A stretch of DNA of 28,467 nt. Origin: Welwitschia mirabilis (Eukaryota; Gnetophyta; Gnetopsida; Welwitschiales). Numbering within the stretch: position 1 is the stretch's first letter; every line of letters begins with the position of its first letter. The stretch covers positions 213,775,802 to 213,804,268 of the forward strand of contig JBOZIK010000001.1 in the NCBI GenBank assembly GCA_051453625.1, given 5' to 3'. The translations under genes were made by a program, and so were the position numbers. Below the pieces are notes generated by a model. It had not been told where the DNA came from and ran no database searches. It saw only the letters and a list, made by a program, of their open reading frames with translations. This document shows, in pieces, positions 9,791 to 20,999 of this stretch.

Positions 9791-12189
9791 TGAACCTTTG
9801 GCTTTAATCAACTAATGAAATTGCTAAAATATCTCTCTACTTAAATGAAAGTTGTTTGAATGGAGATAGATTAAACCTAGTGAGGTGGAGGATGTATGAG
9901 TTCTACCTACTCAATGTTAGGTGGTACTAATGGATTCACCTCTTACTCTACTAATTCTTCCTCTACCTTAGCCTATATTACGCATTATGTGCATAGACTA
10001 ATTATTCATAAATGAAAAATACATTACATAGGACCAAGTGGAAATTATTAAAATATGTCTCATGGAAGCTTAAAAAAATTAGTTTTTATGTGTAAAAATT
10101 ATGAAAATATGTCTCCTCCACTAAGAAAATCAATATGTTCCATATTGTCTAATCATATGAAAAAAGTAAACATTGAAATATGAAAAAAATCAAAAAGGAT
10201 AAAACAAATAGGCCTCACATAAGGTCAAAATTGAAAGTGCTTAAATCCAAAACCTAATCAATAGAATCATAGAGCTCATTGTACTAATCAATTTACCTAA
10301 AAGAAACACTAGGTTTTAACTTATAGATTTTGAGAAAAAAAGGTGTAAAGTTAAAAACATAATTCTACCTCGTAAAATACACAATTTAAGATATCTCAAA
10401 AAATAAATGAAAAAAATCAGATCCATAAGTACCAAATTGAAGAACATGAAAAACTGAGTGATATACATGAAAACATATCTCATTTTGATAAATTTGCTTA
10501 AATATTATAATCTAATGTGCTAAAATTACAAGGGAAATTTCAAAAAATTGATAGGAACTAATGATTATCTCTCAAAGGAATAGACAAAAATGACAAGGAA
10601 AAGAATTACAATAATGGTTTTATCACACTATTATCTAGTCATGTCATATAGATGATAGCCTTAAGATGGCTATAAAAAAATTAATATATTATCCACCTTA
10701 TTATTTAGATAACCTAGTAGAAGATAAGACTTTGAAAATGTTTAGGAAAATGAAAATGTAACTCAAATAAGTTAAGCTTAGTTATTAGCATGAAGGTATT
10801 AGATTTTCTCAAGAAACTTGAAAAATAGAAAATGATAAAGAATCATGATGAATGAAGATAGGAAATGAGAAAAACCCAAAATAATTAAAAGATAGGGAAA
10901 TTAAAATGCACTGAATAGGATGAATTTTGATAAAGAAAATTGAACAAATGTATTATAACTAAAAAATAATTATAAAAATATGTATAACTCTAAAAGACTC
11001 AAAGGAATCTTATGAAAAATATTAAAGAAAATCGTCTAAAAATAACATAAGATCATCTAGTTAAAAACCTAAAAGAAAGTCAACTTTTATTAATAAAACA
11101 ACATGAGTAAAAATGAAAATAACAATAAGAAAACTACTAAATGATAAGATCTTAAAAGTAATGATGAAAAAGTATAGAAATAAATTTGAAATAAAAAATT
11201 AAGAATCAAAGAAAAATAAATTGAAAACAACCACTTGGATTATGAAGAAGATAGTGTATCTACCCTAGCAAACCCTCTCAAAATACACCATAAAGTCCCC
11301 TAAATAAAGATGCATGATAAAATATATCAAATCCATAAATTTCCACTTGAAAAGACAGTGATTATAATAACATCAAAGATCAAGTACTTAGAAGAATGAA
11401 TGATAAGATCAAATGATACTTAGAAATAAACTCACCTACTCATGCCTCAAAACACATCCAAATCCTCAAAATCATTATGATCATGTGGGAATACTAAGAG
11501 TTAAGAAAACAAGCAATGTTCTAATGATACCAGGAACACCATTGATCCCATAGTCTTAAATTTTTATTACTACTTTCTAGGATGAGGGGAGTGCAACAAA
11601 AATTAAATAAGTAAGGACCTATGAAGTATGGCCAATTAACCCTCCCTAGTAGAGTTCCCATAATTATCAATACTATTAAAAGTTCCTTTTAGAAAAATTT
11701 ACCCTAATGTGGTAGGACATCATGATGATTATGTATTTTAGCACATATGCGATAGATCATGATCATTATCCTCTCTTCTTTTTTTTATTTACATAAATAA
11801 TTCCCCTTTACTAAAAAGGATGAAAGTGAAGAAGTGAGTTAAAAATAAAAAAGAACACACCTTAACAATTAAAGATCTCATACCATTAAAAAAAGAACAA
11901 GAACAAATGCATTTTTCTTCAAAGTGAAGTTCATAAAGATGTGAATGTTTTAAGATTGGGTGAATCCAATATTATCACTATAAAAATGCCCAAGTATGAA
12001 TACTACTCATGAAATCTTCATAAAGAAAATACATAAGTCAAGTTAGAGATGATTAAGTAACATCATAACATCTACCAAAGGAATAGGCTAAGAGAGAATT
12101 TAAATAATGATAGGTAAGAAGTCCTTCCCATTAAGGAAAATATACAAAACAATTGCTTCTATAATTTTTAAAATTACATTAAAAGGTTT
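9791..12189. other. 3' spacer between integrase and unknown ORF, no gene seen
   Basis: A-rich on the plus strand with stops in all frames. Part of it may be the upstream half of the unknown ORF, but no motif is readable. A minus-strand TGGTATCA near 11527-11537 resembles the start of a tRNA-Met-type primer site but lacks an LTR beside it. Confidence 0.5.
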
Positions 12190-12383
12190 TTCTTATATTT
12201 TCAATCTTTGTCCTTCAACATTCTAAATATTATTAGTGTCTAAGTTGGAAATCTCAATAGAATCATTAAAATGTACTTTCTCTATAAGATAAGGCCCTAA
12301 TCATTTAGAGGTAAACTAATTGTCTAAAAGATATACTCTAGTAGTATATAAAAAGTTAAGTTGACTAGGTTAAAACCTTTTAT
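12190..12383 (-). pseudogene. Integrase C-terminal domain of the Athila-like element
   Basis: The left side of the 692-N gap continues integrase: RVYLLDN, FTSK, a stop, LGPYLIEKVHFND, SIEISNLDTNNI and VEGQRLKI (12199-12222). This matches the plant Gypsy C-terminus (SRLxLFPGKLxSRWxGPFxV ... GAVEIxxxxT ... FKVNGQRLK). No chromodomain follows, as expected for Athila. This domain binds DNA during integration. The open stretch through the Ns (12361-13080) is only an artefact of the gap. Confidence 0.85.
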
Positions 12384-13075
12384 NNNNNNNNNNNNNNNNN
12401 NNNNNNNNNNNNNNNNNNNNNNNNNNNNNNNNNNNNNNNNNNNNNNNNNNNNNNNNNNNNNNNNNNNNNNNNNNNNNNNNNNNNNNNNNNNNNNNNNNNN
12501 NNNNNNNNNNNNNNNNNNNNNNNNNNNNNNNNNNNNNNNNNNNNNNNNNNNNNNNNNNNNNNNNNNNNNNNNNNNNNNNNNNNNNNNNNNNNNNNNNNNN
12601 NNNNNNNNNNNNNNNNNNNNNNNNNNNNNNNNNNNNNNNNNNNNNNNNNNNNNNNNNNNNNNNNNNNNNNNNNNNNNNNNNNNNNNNNNNNNNNNNNNNN
12701 NNNNNNNNNNNNNNNNNNNNNNNNNNNNNNNNNNNNNNNNNNNNNNNNNNNNNNNNNNNNNNNNNNNNNNNNNNNNNNNNNNNNNNNNNNNNNNNNNNNN
12801 NNNNNNNNNNNNNNNNNNNNNNNNNNNNNNNNNNNNNNNNNNNNNNNNNNNNNNNNNNNNNNNNNNNNNNNNNNNNNNNNNNNNNNNNNNNNNNNNNNNN
12901 NNNNNNNNNNNNNNNNNNNNNNNNNNNNNNNNNNNNNNNNNNNNNNNNNNNNNNNNNNNNNNNNNNNNNNNNNNNNNNNNNNNNNNNNNNNNNNNNNNNN
13001 NNNNNNNNNNNNNNNNNNNNNNNNNNNNNNNNNNNNNNNNNNNNNNNNNNNNNNNNNNNNNNNNNNNNNNNNNNN
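12384..13075. other. Assembly gap, 692 N
   Basis: This run of Ns falls inside the integrase of the minus-strand element. Flanking motifs show that the middle of integrase is missing. Confidence 0.99.
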
Positions 13076-13680
13076 TATGATGAGCTAAAACAACATTGTT
13101 AAGCTTAGAATCCTAAAATTTATTATTAATGCATATAAGCTTTTAAAGAATTTTCTTTATTTTTCTATTTGCATTTTTAGTTTGATATTGGTTTGGGTAT
13201 AATAAGAACAAGCTCCTTTATGTTCAATTCTAATAGATAAAAGAAATTTACTAGAAATTGGATTAATAAAATGAGTTCCTTAATCAGTAGTGATAATTCT
13301 ATGAAAACTAAAACATTGAAAAATATGAGTTCTAAAAAATAGTAAATAGTTTAGGCATCACTAATAAATGTAGGAATAGCTTTAACACATTTAGTAACAT
13401 AATCAACAATCACTAAAATGTAGTTCTTATTATCAGAAGGTGGTTCATTAAGGCCTATAAAATCAATTTATCAATAATCAAAATGTTTATATTTAAGAAA
13501 ATATTTAAGGGATATATCATAAGAATGAATAAGATTACCATAAGGTTGATAGATATTATGCCTTCTAGAAAAAATAAAACAAGTCTTAGAAAAAACTAAG
13601 CTAATAAAAATTAGAATGAATACTTTTATTACTATTTTTTTATCCACTAAAATAAAATTCACAAACATGATGATGATAAA
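13076..13680 (-). pseudogene. Integrase zinc-finger/core remnant of the Athila-like element
   Basis: TCFIFSRRHNIYQPYGN corresponds to the C-x2-C-Q-R end of the N-terminal zinc finger with the Cys pattern eroded. Then DFIGLNEPPSDNKNYILVIV and DYVTKCVKAIPTFISDA match DFMGPxPxSxxNxYILVxVDYVSKWVEAxPT; the first catalytic Asp is at 13462-13464. The second, in TTD-stop-GTHFIN, is at 13283-13285. The end, KLNNVVLAHH, runs into a 692-N gap where the rest of the core should be. Confidence 0.88.
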
Positions 13681-14029
13681 TATAAAGGATGTCTAAGTTT
13701 TTCAATTTAGGCATACATTTTCTCCTGATTTGGTCTTTACACCTATAGTAAAGATGTGACTCTATTTGTTCATAATCATCTATTCTATGGAGAAAATATT
13801 TTCTTTGATTATGAATTTAATGTTATGATATTTTCATGGTAATAAGATAATTAACTATGTCCATATATGAAGGAGGAGGACAAATAGAAGATATGATAAA
13901 CCATTGTTCATCAAAAAAAAAAAAAATCATCAATCATAAGATCATCAAGAAAAGAAGAAAGACATGATAAATGATATAATATACTATTATGTTTTCATGC
14001 TTTATCAATGCTGGTAAGATTAAATTATT

Positions 14030-14470
14030 ACATAAGGAGAATCCATCTAATGCATCTATCACTAGGATCATTATTAGCCATAAGGTATTTAATAATTGCA
14101 TAGTTAGTATAAACATTTACGTAAAAGGCTAAAAATAGTATCTAAGTTTATTGAGGTAAATGATTATGGCTAATATTTCTTTCTCAGTAGGAGTGTAATT
14201 TGATTAATATTTAGATAAAATTTTGCCATGATAAGATATAAATTTAAAATAATTTTCATAATTTTATCCATGAACCCCATCCATGGCAATATTATTAGCA
14301 TCACACATTAACTAAAAATTTTTATTCCAATTAGGTCTTACTAAAATACTTGCAAAAGAGATTTTATCTTTAAAGGTTTCAAGAACAAGCTAATAAGATT
14401 TATTCCATTTAAATTTATTGTTTTTTAAGTAGCAACTACAAGTCTTTATAAATTTTAGCATAGTCTTGAA
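14030..14470 (-). pseudogene. RNase H of the Athila-like element
   Basis: After RT the frame reads FKWNKSY, FKDKISFASILVRPNWNKNF, a stop, then LMCDANNIAMDGVHG (14270-14312; catalytic Asp kept), ISYHGKILSKY, NYTPTEKEILAIIIYLNKLRYY. The usual plant Gypsy motifs are LMCDASDxAxGAVLGQ and NYTTTEKELLAVVxAxxKFRxY; the second acidic residue (Glu of TEKE) is also kept. Stops replace Trp/Gln positions. Confidence 0.88.
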
Positions 14471-14524
14471 TTAAAAAAATAAAAACAATAATAATGAGAA
14501 AAGATCAAAATTATTTTAAATTTA

Positions 14525-15234
14525 TTAGAGGAGCTAAATTTTAATGATACTTACATTCTCAGGGTCCATTCTAATTCCTTTACTAAAAATATGATGACCT
14601 AAAATAATTCCATTATCAACTAAAAAGAAACTCTTCTTCTAACTTAAATGTAGGCCATACTCAATGCATCTATTAAGGACTTTCTATAGTCTTTCTTAGG
14701 TTTTTTTTCTAAATTTTTTATCATAGATTAAGAAGTCATCCATAAAAATTTCAATTGAATCCTATGATGTATAAAAATATAATACCTATCATTGCACATT
14801 GAAAAGTTCTAGAAGTATTATAAAGTTCAAAATTCATGCATCTAAAGGTAAATGTTCCAAAAGGTAATTGAATATTATATTTGTTTGATCCTCATTAGCT
14901 ATAAACCTAATTGTAATTACTATATGCATTAAAAAAGTGATAAAAGATATATCCTTGAATTCTGTCAAGTAGTTGTTAAGAAAAGGTAAAGTGCAATGGT
15001 TTTTCTTTATTACTACATTTATCTTTCTAAAATCAATACACATTCTTCACTTTCCTTATTTCTATGGTACTACTATTAAAGGACTAACCCACTCACTATT
15101 TTATATGTTATAAATAATTTCAATATCTATTAATTTAATGATTTCATATTGTATAACTTGTTTAAGGGCTAGATTTAGTCTATGTTGAGGATTTTTAACA
15201 GGTTTTGCATTATCCTCAAGGTAGATTTTATGTT
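14525..15234 (-). pseudogene. Reverse transcriptase (RVT_1) of the Athila-like element
   Basis: Motifs in order: HKIYLEDNAKPVKNPQHRLN at the gap edge, SEWVSPLIVVP, RMCIDFRKINVVIKKNHCTLPF, an interrupted palm region, IEIFMDDFLIYDKKF with the catalytic FMDD at 14735-14746, and GIILGHHIFSKGIRMDPENV. These match plant Gypsy RT block by block. The two catalytic Asp residues are kept, but stops fall between the blocks. A 69-codon open stretch (14834-15043) is part of the domain and not a separate gene. Confidence 0.9.
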
Positions 15235-15640
15235 NNNNNNNNNNNNNNNNNNNNNNNNNNNNNNNNNNNNNNNNNNNNNNNNNNNNNNNNNNNNNNNNNN
15301 NNNNNNNNNNNNNNNNNNNNNNNNNNNNNNNNNNNNNNNNNNNNNNNNNNNNNNNNNNNNNNNNNNNNNNNNNNNNNNNNNNNNNNNNNNNNNNNNNNNN
15401 NNNNNNNNNNNNNNNNNNNNNNNNNNNNNNNNNNNNNNNNNNNNNNNNNNNNNNNNNNNNNNNNNNNNNNNNNNNNNNNNNNNNNNNNNNNNNNNNNNNN
15501 NNNNNNNNNNNNNNNNNNNNNNNNNNNNNNNNNNNNNNNNNNNNNNNNNNNNNNNNNNNNNNNNNNNNNNNNNNNNNNNNNNNNNNNNNNNNNNNNNNNN
15601 NNNNNNNNNNNNNNNNNNNNNNNNNNNNNNNNNNNNNNNN
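15235..15640. other. Assembly gap, 406 N, with duplicated flanks
   Basis: The 25 bases before the gap (TTATCCTCAAGG..., ending TATGTT) recur just after it (TTATCCTTAAGG..., ending TATGTT) with one mismatch. Both copies code the same HKIYL-E/K-DN motif on the minus strand. Confidence 0.97.
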
Positions 15641-16095
15641 TTTGAATTATCCTTAAGGTAGATTTTATGTTGAACAAGGGAAGTAGGAATGGATATTAAA
15701 TCTTTGTGGATCTAAGCAAATACATTAACATTTATTTTTAAAAGTGAGATTAAAGTCGATTCTTCTTAAGAGAAAAGATTATCATTTATTACCAATGATT
15801 TACTTTGATCATTACATAGAAAGATATATTTTAATTCATTAGGTAAAATTTTTACATTTAAATTTAGATTTTTAGTTTCTATTAATTTTTTATCAAAGTT
15901 GACNNNNNNNNNNAAAATATAAAATCCCACTTGTTTTCAGATGTTGAACTTCTTCATAGATTATAATTTCCATTTTTTTAGTCTTGTGAAATAGCTTATT
16001 CCTAAATACTCATAATTGAGTTCATCATTATCAAAAGCTTTCAAGATTTTTACTTCAAGTAGATCATCATACAAGGTAGGCTTATAAAGCATTAA
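15641..16095 (-). pseudogene. Protease-RT linker of the Athila-like element
   Basis: The translation reads DDLLEVKILKAFDNDELNYEY and, after a 10-N gap at 15904-15913, ILPNELKYIFL, LVINDNLFS, a stop, and LLKINVNVFA, a stop, IHKDL, SIPTSLVQHKIYLKDN. This matches the plant Gypsy segment LPxxLKYxFL ... PVIIxxxL ... AIGWxxxDIxGIxPxxxxHxIxLE just before RT. It is in one frame apart from stops. Confidence 0.8.
15904..15913. other. Assembly gap, 10 N
   Basis: A run of 10 Ns in the protease-RT linker. The coding motifs on either side are in the expected order. Confidence 0.99.
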
Positions 16096-16640
16096 TCATA
16101 TTTCTTCAAGTGGAAGATGTTGTAAAAATAATGTTGGACTAATTTCTCCTTCAACATTCAACTCATCACCTAAGTATTTTTTAACAGCATTGAAAACTTT
16201 AATTGTAAAATTTTCATTTCCTAAGTGATATTCCATCCTTTTGGTTTTTGTATCAATAATACAATTAGTTGTTGCATAAAATGCTCTATCTAGAAGTATT
16301 GGGTAACCTCTATTGTGCTTACCTTCAATTACAACCACATTTATGAGATATAATTCTTACTCAATTTGTATCACCAAGTCTTTTACTATTTCTAAAGGTT
16401 TCTTCACTGATGTATCTACTAATTCTAAGATAATACGTGTAGGCTTAATTCTACTTTTCATATGAAGTAATTAACAAATTTATAAAGGAATAATATTAAC
16501 ATTCATTCCTATATCGATTAAGGCTGTGTTTTTTTTTTTAAATTTCTTTCTAATGTGATACTAACTATTGTTTCCATCGGATTCTTAAACTTTAAACATT
16601 TTTGCAAAGCAAAGTTGGTTATAGATTAAGCTAAGAAGAC
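16096..16640 (-). pseudogene. Retropepsin (aspartic protease) of the Athila-like element
   Basis: ALIDIGMNVNIIPL (active Asp at 16513-16515) matches the family ALxDLGASxNLMPL; the D-S/T-G-A active site is changed to DIGM. Downstream, PTRIILELVDTSVKKP and IVKDLVIQIE match the strand and flap region. The best preserved part is an 80-codon open stretch (16096-16338) reading GYPILLDRAFYATTNCIIDT, against xxPIILGRPFLATAxAxIDV. The protease would cleave the Gag-Pol polyprotein. The altered active site and upstream stop make it inactive. Confidence 0.88.
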
Positions 16641-17139
16641 TTTATTAGGTATGGTTTATTTTTGTTTTCTTCTAATTAGATCTTTCCACAACTTAGAATA
16701 TATAGGATTTTCTTGCAAGAGTGTATATTTATGCTTACATCTTACATTAAGGCTTTAAGTTGATCATCAATAGTAGGATTGGTATTTAATCTATTAAGTT
16801 AAGGGATAGTAGATATTTTATTTTATTTTAAGAAGAATTTTTCTTATTAATATTATCACTTCAAGGAGAAAGAAAAGTATGATTTTCTAATATTTTAATA
16901 TCCTCTTTTTTTCTTGTTCATCTTTTTTATCATTTTTAGAGGTTGAAGCCTCATGAATAGGAGGTGTTATACCATTTTCACTTCATGTCATAACTTTATA
17001 ATATTTTCTTAATTTATTTGAATTTGGTAAATGTTTCATTAAAAGTGATATTTATGGTATTTTATTTGGAACATAGTTTGTTACAAAAACATTGACTAGA
17101 TTTTCAATGTTTTAATTTGTCTTTTCTTGAGATTTTCTT

Positions 17140-18279
17140 AATTCATCAATGAAATTTCTAGGTGGATAATTTTGATTTACAGAATTTAATTTTCTTACTT
17201 GATAATTTAATCTACTTAGTTATAAGTTTTAGGTATTCATTTAAAATTTACTATTCTCAAATGTATTTCTAAATGGTTAAAAATTTGGATGATTTTCTTG
17301 AAATTTTATGAACTTATTATAAAAATATTAGAAGTTACTTTGTCCTTTAATTCTAGGTGAAAATTGATTTTGATTTTGATTTTGATTTTGGTTTTAATTT
17401 CTAAAATTTGAAGACTTCTAGTTAAATGAACATATCTCTTCATAAATTTACTCTTTGTAAGTTAGCAATAAAGGACATTCTTTAGTTGTCTTCATACAGA
17501 TCACAAGTAGGAACTACATTATTTTTAGTTACTACATCCACATCTAAAATTATTTGAGTGTACTTTTTTAATGTTATTATGAAATCCTTAATGACATTAT
17601 TGGTTTTTTTTCTTTCCTACTTTTCTTATTTCACTTTCTTAAGATCTTTTATAATTTGGCCTAGAGTATGATTTTCTTTAGATGTTGATTTAAGTCATGT
17701 TTGAATTACCTCCATTACTGCTTCCAACAATTTCTATGCGTTTTCTAATATAAAATTCATTAAATATCCATCACATGAAAAACCTACAAGTTGTTTGATT
17801 TGGCTATTAAGTCCATTATAGAAATAATATACTAATTATTCTTGAGTGATAGCATCTATAGGATTAGAATGCATTACAATGAAAAATCATTCATAGGTGA
17901 AGGTATAATTTTTGTTAGTTTCTTGTTAAAAATTTATTACCTCTTTTTTTTCTTATTATTGTTTCACTTATAAATCTTTTTATGAAAGATTTTTGAACTT
18001 GGTTTAATGTTTTTAAGATTTTATATTGAATAGTTATTAACCATAATTTTGCTTTTTTTTAAGGTGATAAAAAAGATAACCATGTAAGTAAAATAACTAA
18101 TTCATTTTTTTACCATTTTCAAAAGAAAGCACTAATTGTTCAATATCATCTACATGTTGAAGGGAATCTTCATCATTTTCTCCATTAAAAATAGGATAAG
18201 AATGTAGATTTCTTAACTTAACATCATCACAAAGAGGTATGTCAAAGGGATTTTAAATATCATGATTTTTATTTGCCAT
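17140..18279 (-). pseudogene. Gag remnant of the Athila-like element
   Basis: The first ATG (18277-18279) opens MANKNHDI, a stop, then NPFDIPLCDDVKLRNL and YPIFNGENDEDS, matching the conserved N-terminus and the F-x-G-ENDxxH start of plant Gypsy gag. Near 17740-17840, YFYNGLNSQIKQLVGF and DGYLMNFILENA match the capsid-domain motif FYxGLxPxxRxLxxAxxxGxLxxKxxxEA. Around 17470-17510 a piece ending ICMKTTKECPLL resembles the CCHC zinc knuckle with its first Cys and His lost. An Asn-Gln run follows. The frame shifts repeatedly. Confidence 0.8.
17366..17395 (-). repeat. Hexanucleotide run coding (Asn-Gln)n in gag
   Basis: Four copies of GATTTT plus one GGTTTT on the plus strand translate on the minus strand to alternating Asn and Gln. 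It sits between the zinc-knuckle remnant and the gag C-terminus, where plant Gypsy gag proteins are often rich in Asn and Gln. It may have arisen by replication slippage. Confidence 0.8.
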
Positions 18280-19048
18280 TAGTTCTTTAATAATGACAAT
18301 AAAATTTGGATATTATAAGGGTAGTAGAGATTTATATCATAATAGGAGGATTAGATAAAGCTATTTGATTTTGTTTTTATGGAGAATTGAAAATTGTAAT
18401 AAAACTATTTTCTTCTAAACTTTATTTTGAAAAGTTTTCTTTAAAAAAATTATATTTAGAAATAATAAATGTAAAAAAATATTCCTACTTAAACTTTGGA
18501 ATATTTTATGTCCTTATGATATGAATACCTTAGTTTAGTTTATAGTTAATAAAATGTTCTTGGATGTTTTCTTTGTTTATCAACTACTATTTCTAATACT
18601 TCATCTTTTTACTTGAGTTTACTATGTCCCACCATGTTCAATTTTGTCTTTATAAATGTCATATCTTTGGTCATCTAGAAGATATACTTGGATGACATAA
18701 AATACAAAATAACCTAAAACAAAAATATAAAAAAAATAAATTATAAAATAACATAAAAATAAAATTAATAGTTATTCACTAAGTCGTCTATATAACATAG
18801 GATATGATAAGAAAAACCCTAGTTCTTATGAAAATGAAAAACCTTAAGTTTCATAGATCATCATCATTGTATATTATCAGGATGATAATGAGAACAATAA
18901 GGTATTATTTTTGGAATGAAAATTAAAAAATTTGGAAATAAAAACCTATAGTTTCTCTATAAATATACAATGGTATTATAGATAAATACTTGAATTGAAA
19001 TTCAAACTACTTATTTGAGCAATAATAATCCTTAAACTCCAAGTAGCC
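18280..19048 (-). other. 5' leader of the Athila-like element
   Basis: AT-rich sequence between the primer binding site and the gag start, with no domain seen in either strand. A leader of this length is normal for Athila elements. A short GC-free A-rich tract occurs near 18716-18770. Confidence 0.55.
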
Positions 19049-19066
19049 TTCCTAGTAATAGCACAA
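19049..19066 (-). other. Primer binding site, tRNA-Asp type, decayed
   Basis: On the minus strand the 18 bases read TTGTGCTATTACTAGGAA. The Athila-type site complementary to the 3' end of plant tRNA-Asp is TGGCGCCGTTGCCGGGGA. Ten positions agree, seven differ by C-to-T or G-to-A transitions, and only position 2 is a transversion. It lies five bases inside the LTR, the correct place for priming minus-strand cDNA synthesis. Confidence 0.75.
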
Positions 19067-19071
19067 GATTT

Positions 19072-20280
19072 TGCAATGCATATTTGTGAAAATGTTATTT
19101 TCAAACAAATATTGAAAATCACTAAAATATATATATTATGCAACCAAACACACTAATATATATGGGAGTAACTCAAATGTCATAATTTTGCTAAAGGCAC
19201 AAACGAGAAGAAAGAGAATTGATTTCAAAACAAAATACTTATGTAATCTTAAGTAGAATAATAATAATGCAAAGTAATAATGTAAATAAATATACTATCT
19301 AAATGTGATGAAAGTTTTATTATAAATGAAACATCTATTTAATTACAAAATAAACCTATTATAGAGACTAGCTTGTATAATTTATATCAATCAAGAAAAG
19401 CTATCACTAGACTAAGACCAACCTAAGCTATCAGGTGCATTACAAAAAAATGAAAATAATGTTAAGTTAATTTAGAAAATAAAATGTAATGCATCCTCAT
19501 GATCTATATCATAGATGAAGCTATCACAGAATCATAAGCAACATAAATCATAAGGGAGATGCACATAACAAAAGATATAAAAAGAAAAACAGAGTTTTGA
19601 TTAAGTCAAATCAACATTCATGTTATAAAGCAATAGAACCTTAATAAAGGTTACATAACTCAACACCAAAAAAGATGTCTCTTTATAATAATAAGAAATG
19701 GATCTCCTCTCTTTCATCTCCTATCATGAGAATTTACAGTGCCAAAGAAGATAAAGTTGTAGTCAAGGATGAAAGAGGTATTTACTACAAATGTAGATTC
19801 TAAATCCATCAAACACTAATAGACATGATAAAACCCTAACAACTACATAAGAAGGTGTAATAAACATGATGAAAGTTTGGTGAAGTTTGGTAAAATATTA
19901 TTTTTAGATGTCATTCTTCTAGTTATCTAGACATCATAGAAGATGATACCAAATCATACAAAATCCACATTAGCTAACAAATTAATCCAGTAACATAAGT
20001 AGTTTTGTTATCTATAAATACATTTTAATGATAAGGTGGATTAGGAAGATTATAAAGTTATTTATTATACTAGATCAACTTATTTAATTACAATATTACT
20101 ACTTTAGATGGGAAGCATTATAATTTTCCTAAAATACCATCAAATATAATGAAGATTGCATGTTTTTGTGATATTTATCTTACCTCTTCATTATTGTTAA
20201 AACTTAGTATAAACATATCTAATGTCCTAGAAAACTACTCAAAATATCATATCAAATACAAATAATTTGGTAGTGTAATA
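19072..20280 (-). repeat. 5' LTR of the Athila-like element
   Basis: It aligns to 6972-8232 in the same direction. The plus-strand start TG (19072) is kept, while the other end reads TA where the partner reads CA, consistent with one transition. Judged by eye over the first 250 bp, identity is roughly 75-80 percent; this is a hand estimate. In the minus orientation its inner end is followed by a 5-base spacer and then the primer binding site. Confidence 0.88.
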
Positions 20281-20800
20281 CCTTTCCATGTTAAACACTA
20301 GGCATTAGAGAGTGAACCAGTGTTTATATATAATTGTTAAATAAATTTAGCTAGGTGAAAACCCTATATCATTATTCCACAAGAATATTTATAGTGACTT
20401 AATTAAATGAAACATGATTTTTTTGTCTTATAATAGAAAGAAAACAAAATGAAAAACCAAAAGTTGAGAATTTTTAAGTAATCCTCCCTTGGTAACGTAA
20501 GGTAATGAAGTGATCTAAAGATCTAATTGATTCGTTCAATGCTCCACCTTTCTTTAATAATTTCTATATTCTAAAACACAACTAAAATCATCAAGTCATT
20601 AAGGCTCAGCGGGTGGAGGCATAATCTCATCTGTCACATGAGTTTTGGTGAGGTATATAGTTTAACTATTCCTTCATAATCCTTCATAAGCATGGAAATT
20701 ATGAATAAATGTGCACAAAATCCATCAAATTATATTGAATATAAATACCACAGAAGTAATCATAGACAACTCACTGGTATAAAAGAACTTAATAATAAAG
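20281..20800. other. Noncoding AT-rich flank, no gene seen
   Basis: Sequence just outside the right LTR. It does not continue the plus-strand pol frame that was interrupted at 6870, so it belongs to some other inserted DNA or to host sequence. Confidence 0.45.
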
Positions 20801-20805
20801 TATTT

Positions 20806-20930
20806 TTACCTAAATATTACTAATACCAAATGAATGATTATTTATAATAAAAAAGTAAAACCTAGTTAAGGATTAGATTTACCTAAATATTGCTAATATG
20901 AAATGAAGTATATTAATAATGAAATGATGG
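20806..20930 (+). repeat. Short tandem duplication, period about 72 bp
   Basis: TTACCTAAATATTACTAATA at about 20806 recurs as TTACCTAAATATTGCTAATA at about 20879, and the following AAATGAA matches too. Two copies only. Confidence 0.55.
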
Positions 20931-20999
20931 AAATCAATTCTTATGTTAAAATTTGAAAAATATACATTACATTAAAAAAGAAGAGGTAAAGAGGAAGAA

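Larger units (their letters stand above)
6972..20280 (-). mobile_element. Complete but dead Athila-like Ty3/gypsy LTR retrotransposon
   Basis: Two direct repeats of about 1.2 kb (6972-8232 and 19072-20280) bound a minus-strand gag, protease, RT, RNase H, integrase series. A primer binding site lies immediately inside the right LTR, as expected for the 5' LTR of a minus-strand element. The Gypsy order (integrase last), the tRNA-Asp-type primer site, the long LTRs, the 13.3-kb span and the long 3' spacer all point to the Athila lineage. No 5-bp target duplication is convincing (TCTAT on the left, CCTTT on the right). The LTRs differ clearly and every domain has stops, so the insertion is old. 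Confidence 0.88.

Noticed and set aside
11527-11537. Minus-strand TGGTATCA resembling a tRNA-Met primer site
   Set aside because: Only eight bases match, the following bases diverge, and there is no adjacent LTR or downstream gag.
12361-13080. 239-codon open frame across the 692-N gap
   Set aside because: Nearly all of it is N. The flanking bases code integrase on the opposite strand.
13471-13668. 65-codon open frame taken as a separate small gene
   Set aside because: It includes the integrase zinc-finger remnant of the minus-strand element and has no start context of its own.
15182-15677. Three overlapping open frames of 146-159 codons on both strands
   Set aside because: They exist only because the 406-N gap contains no stops. 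The real coding signal is the minus-strand pol frame.
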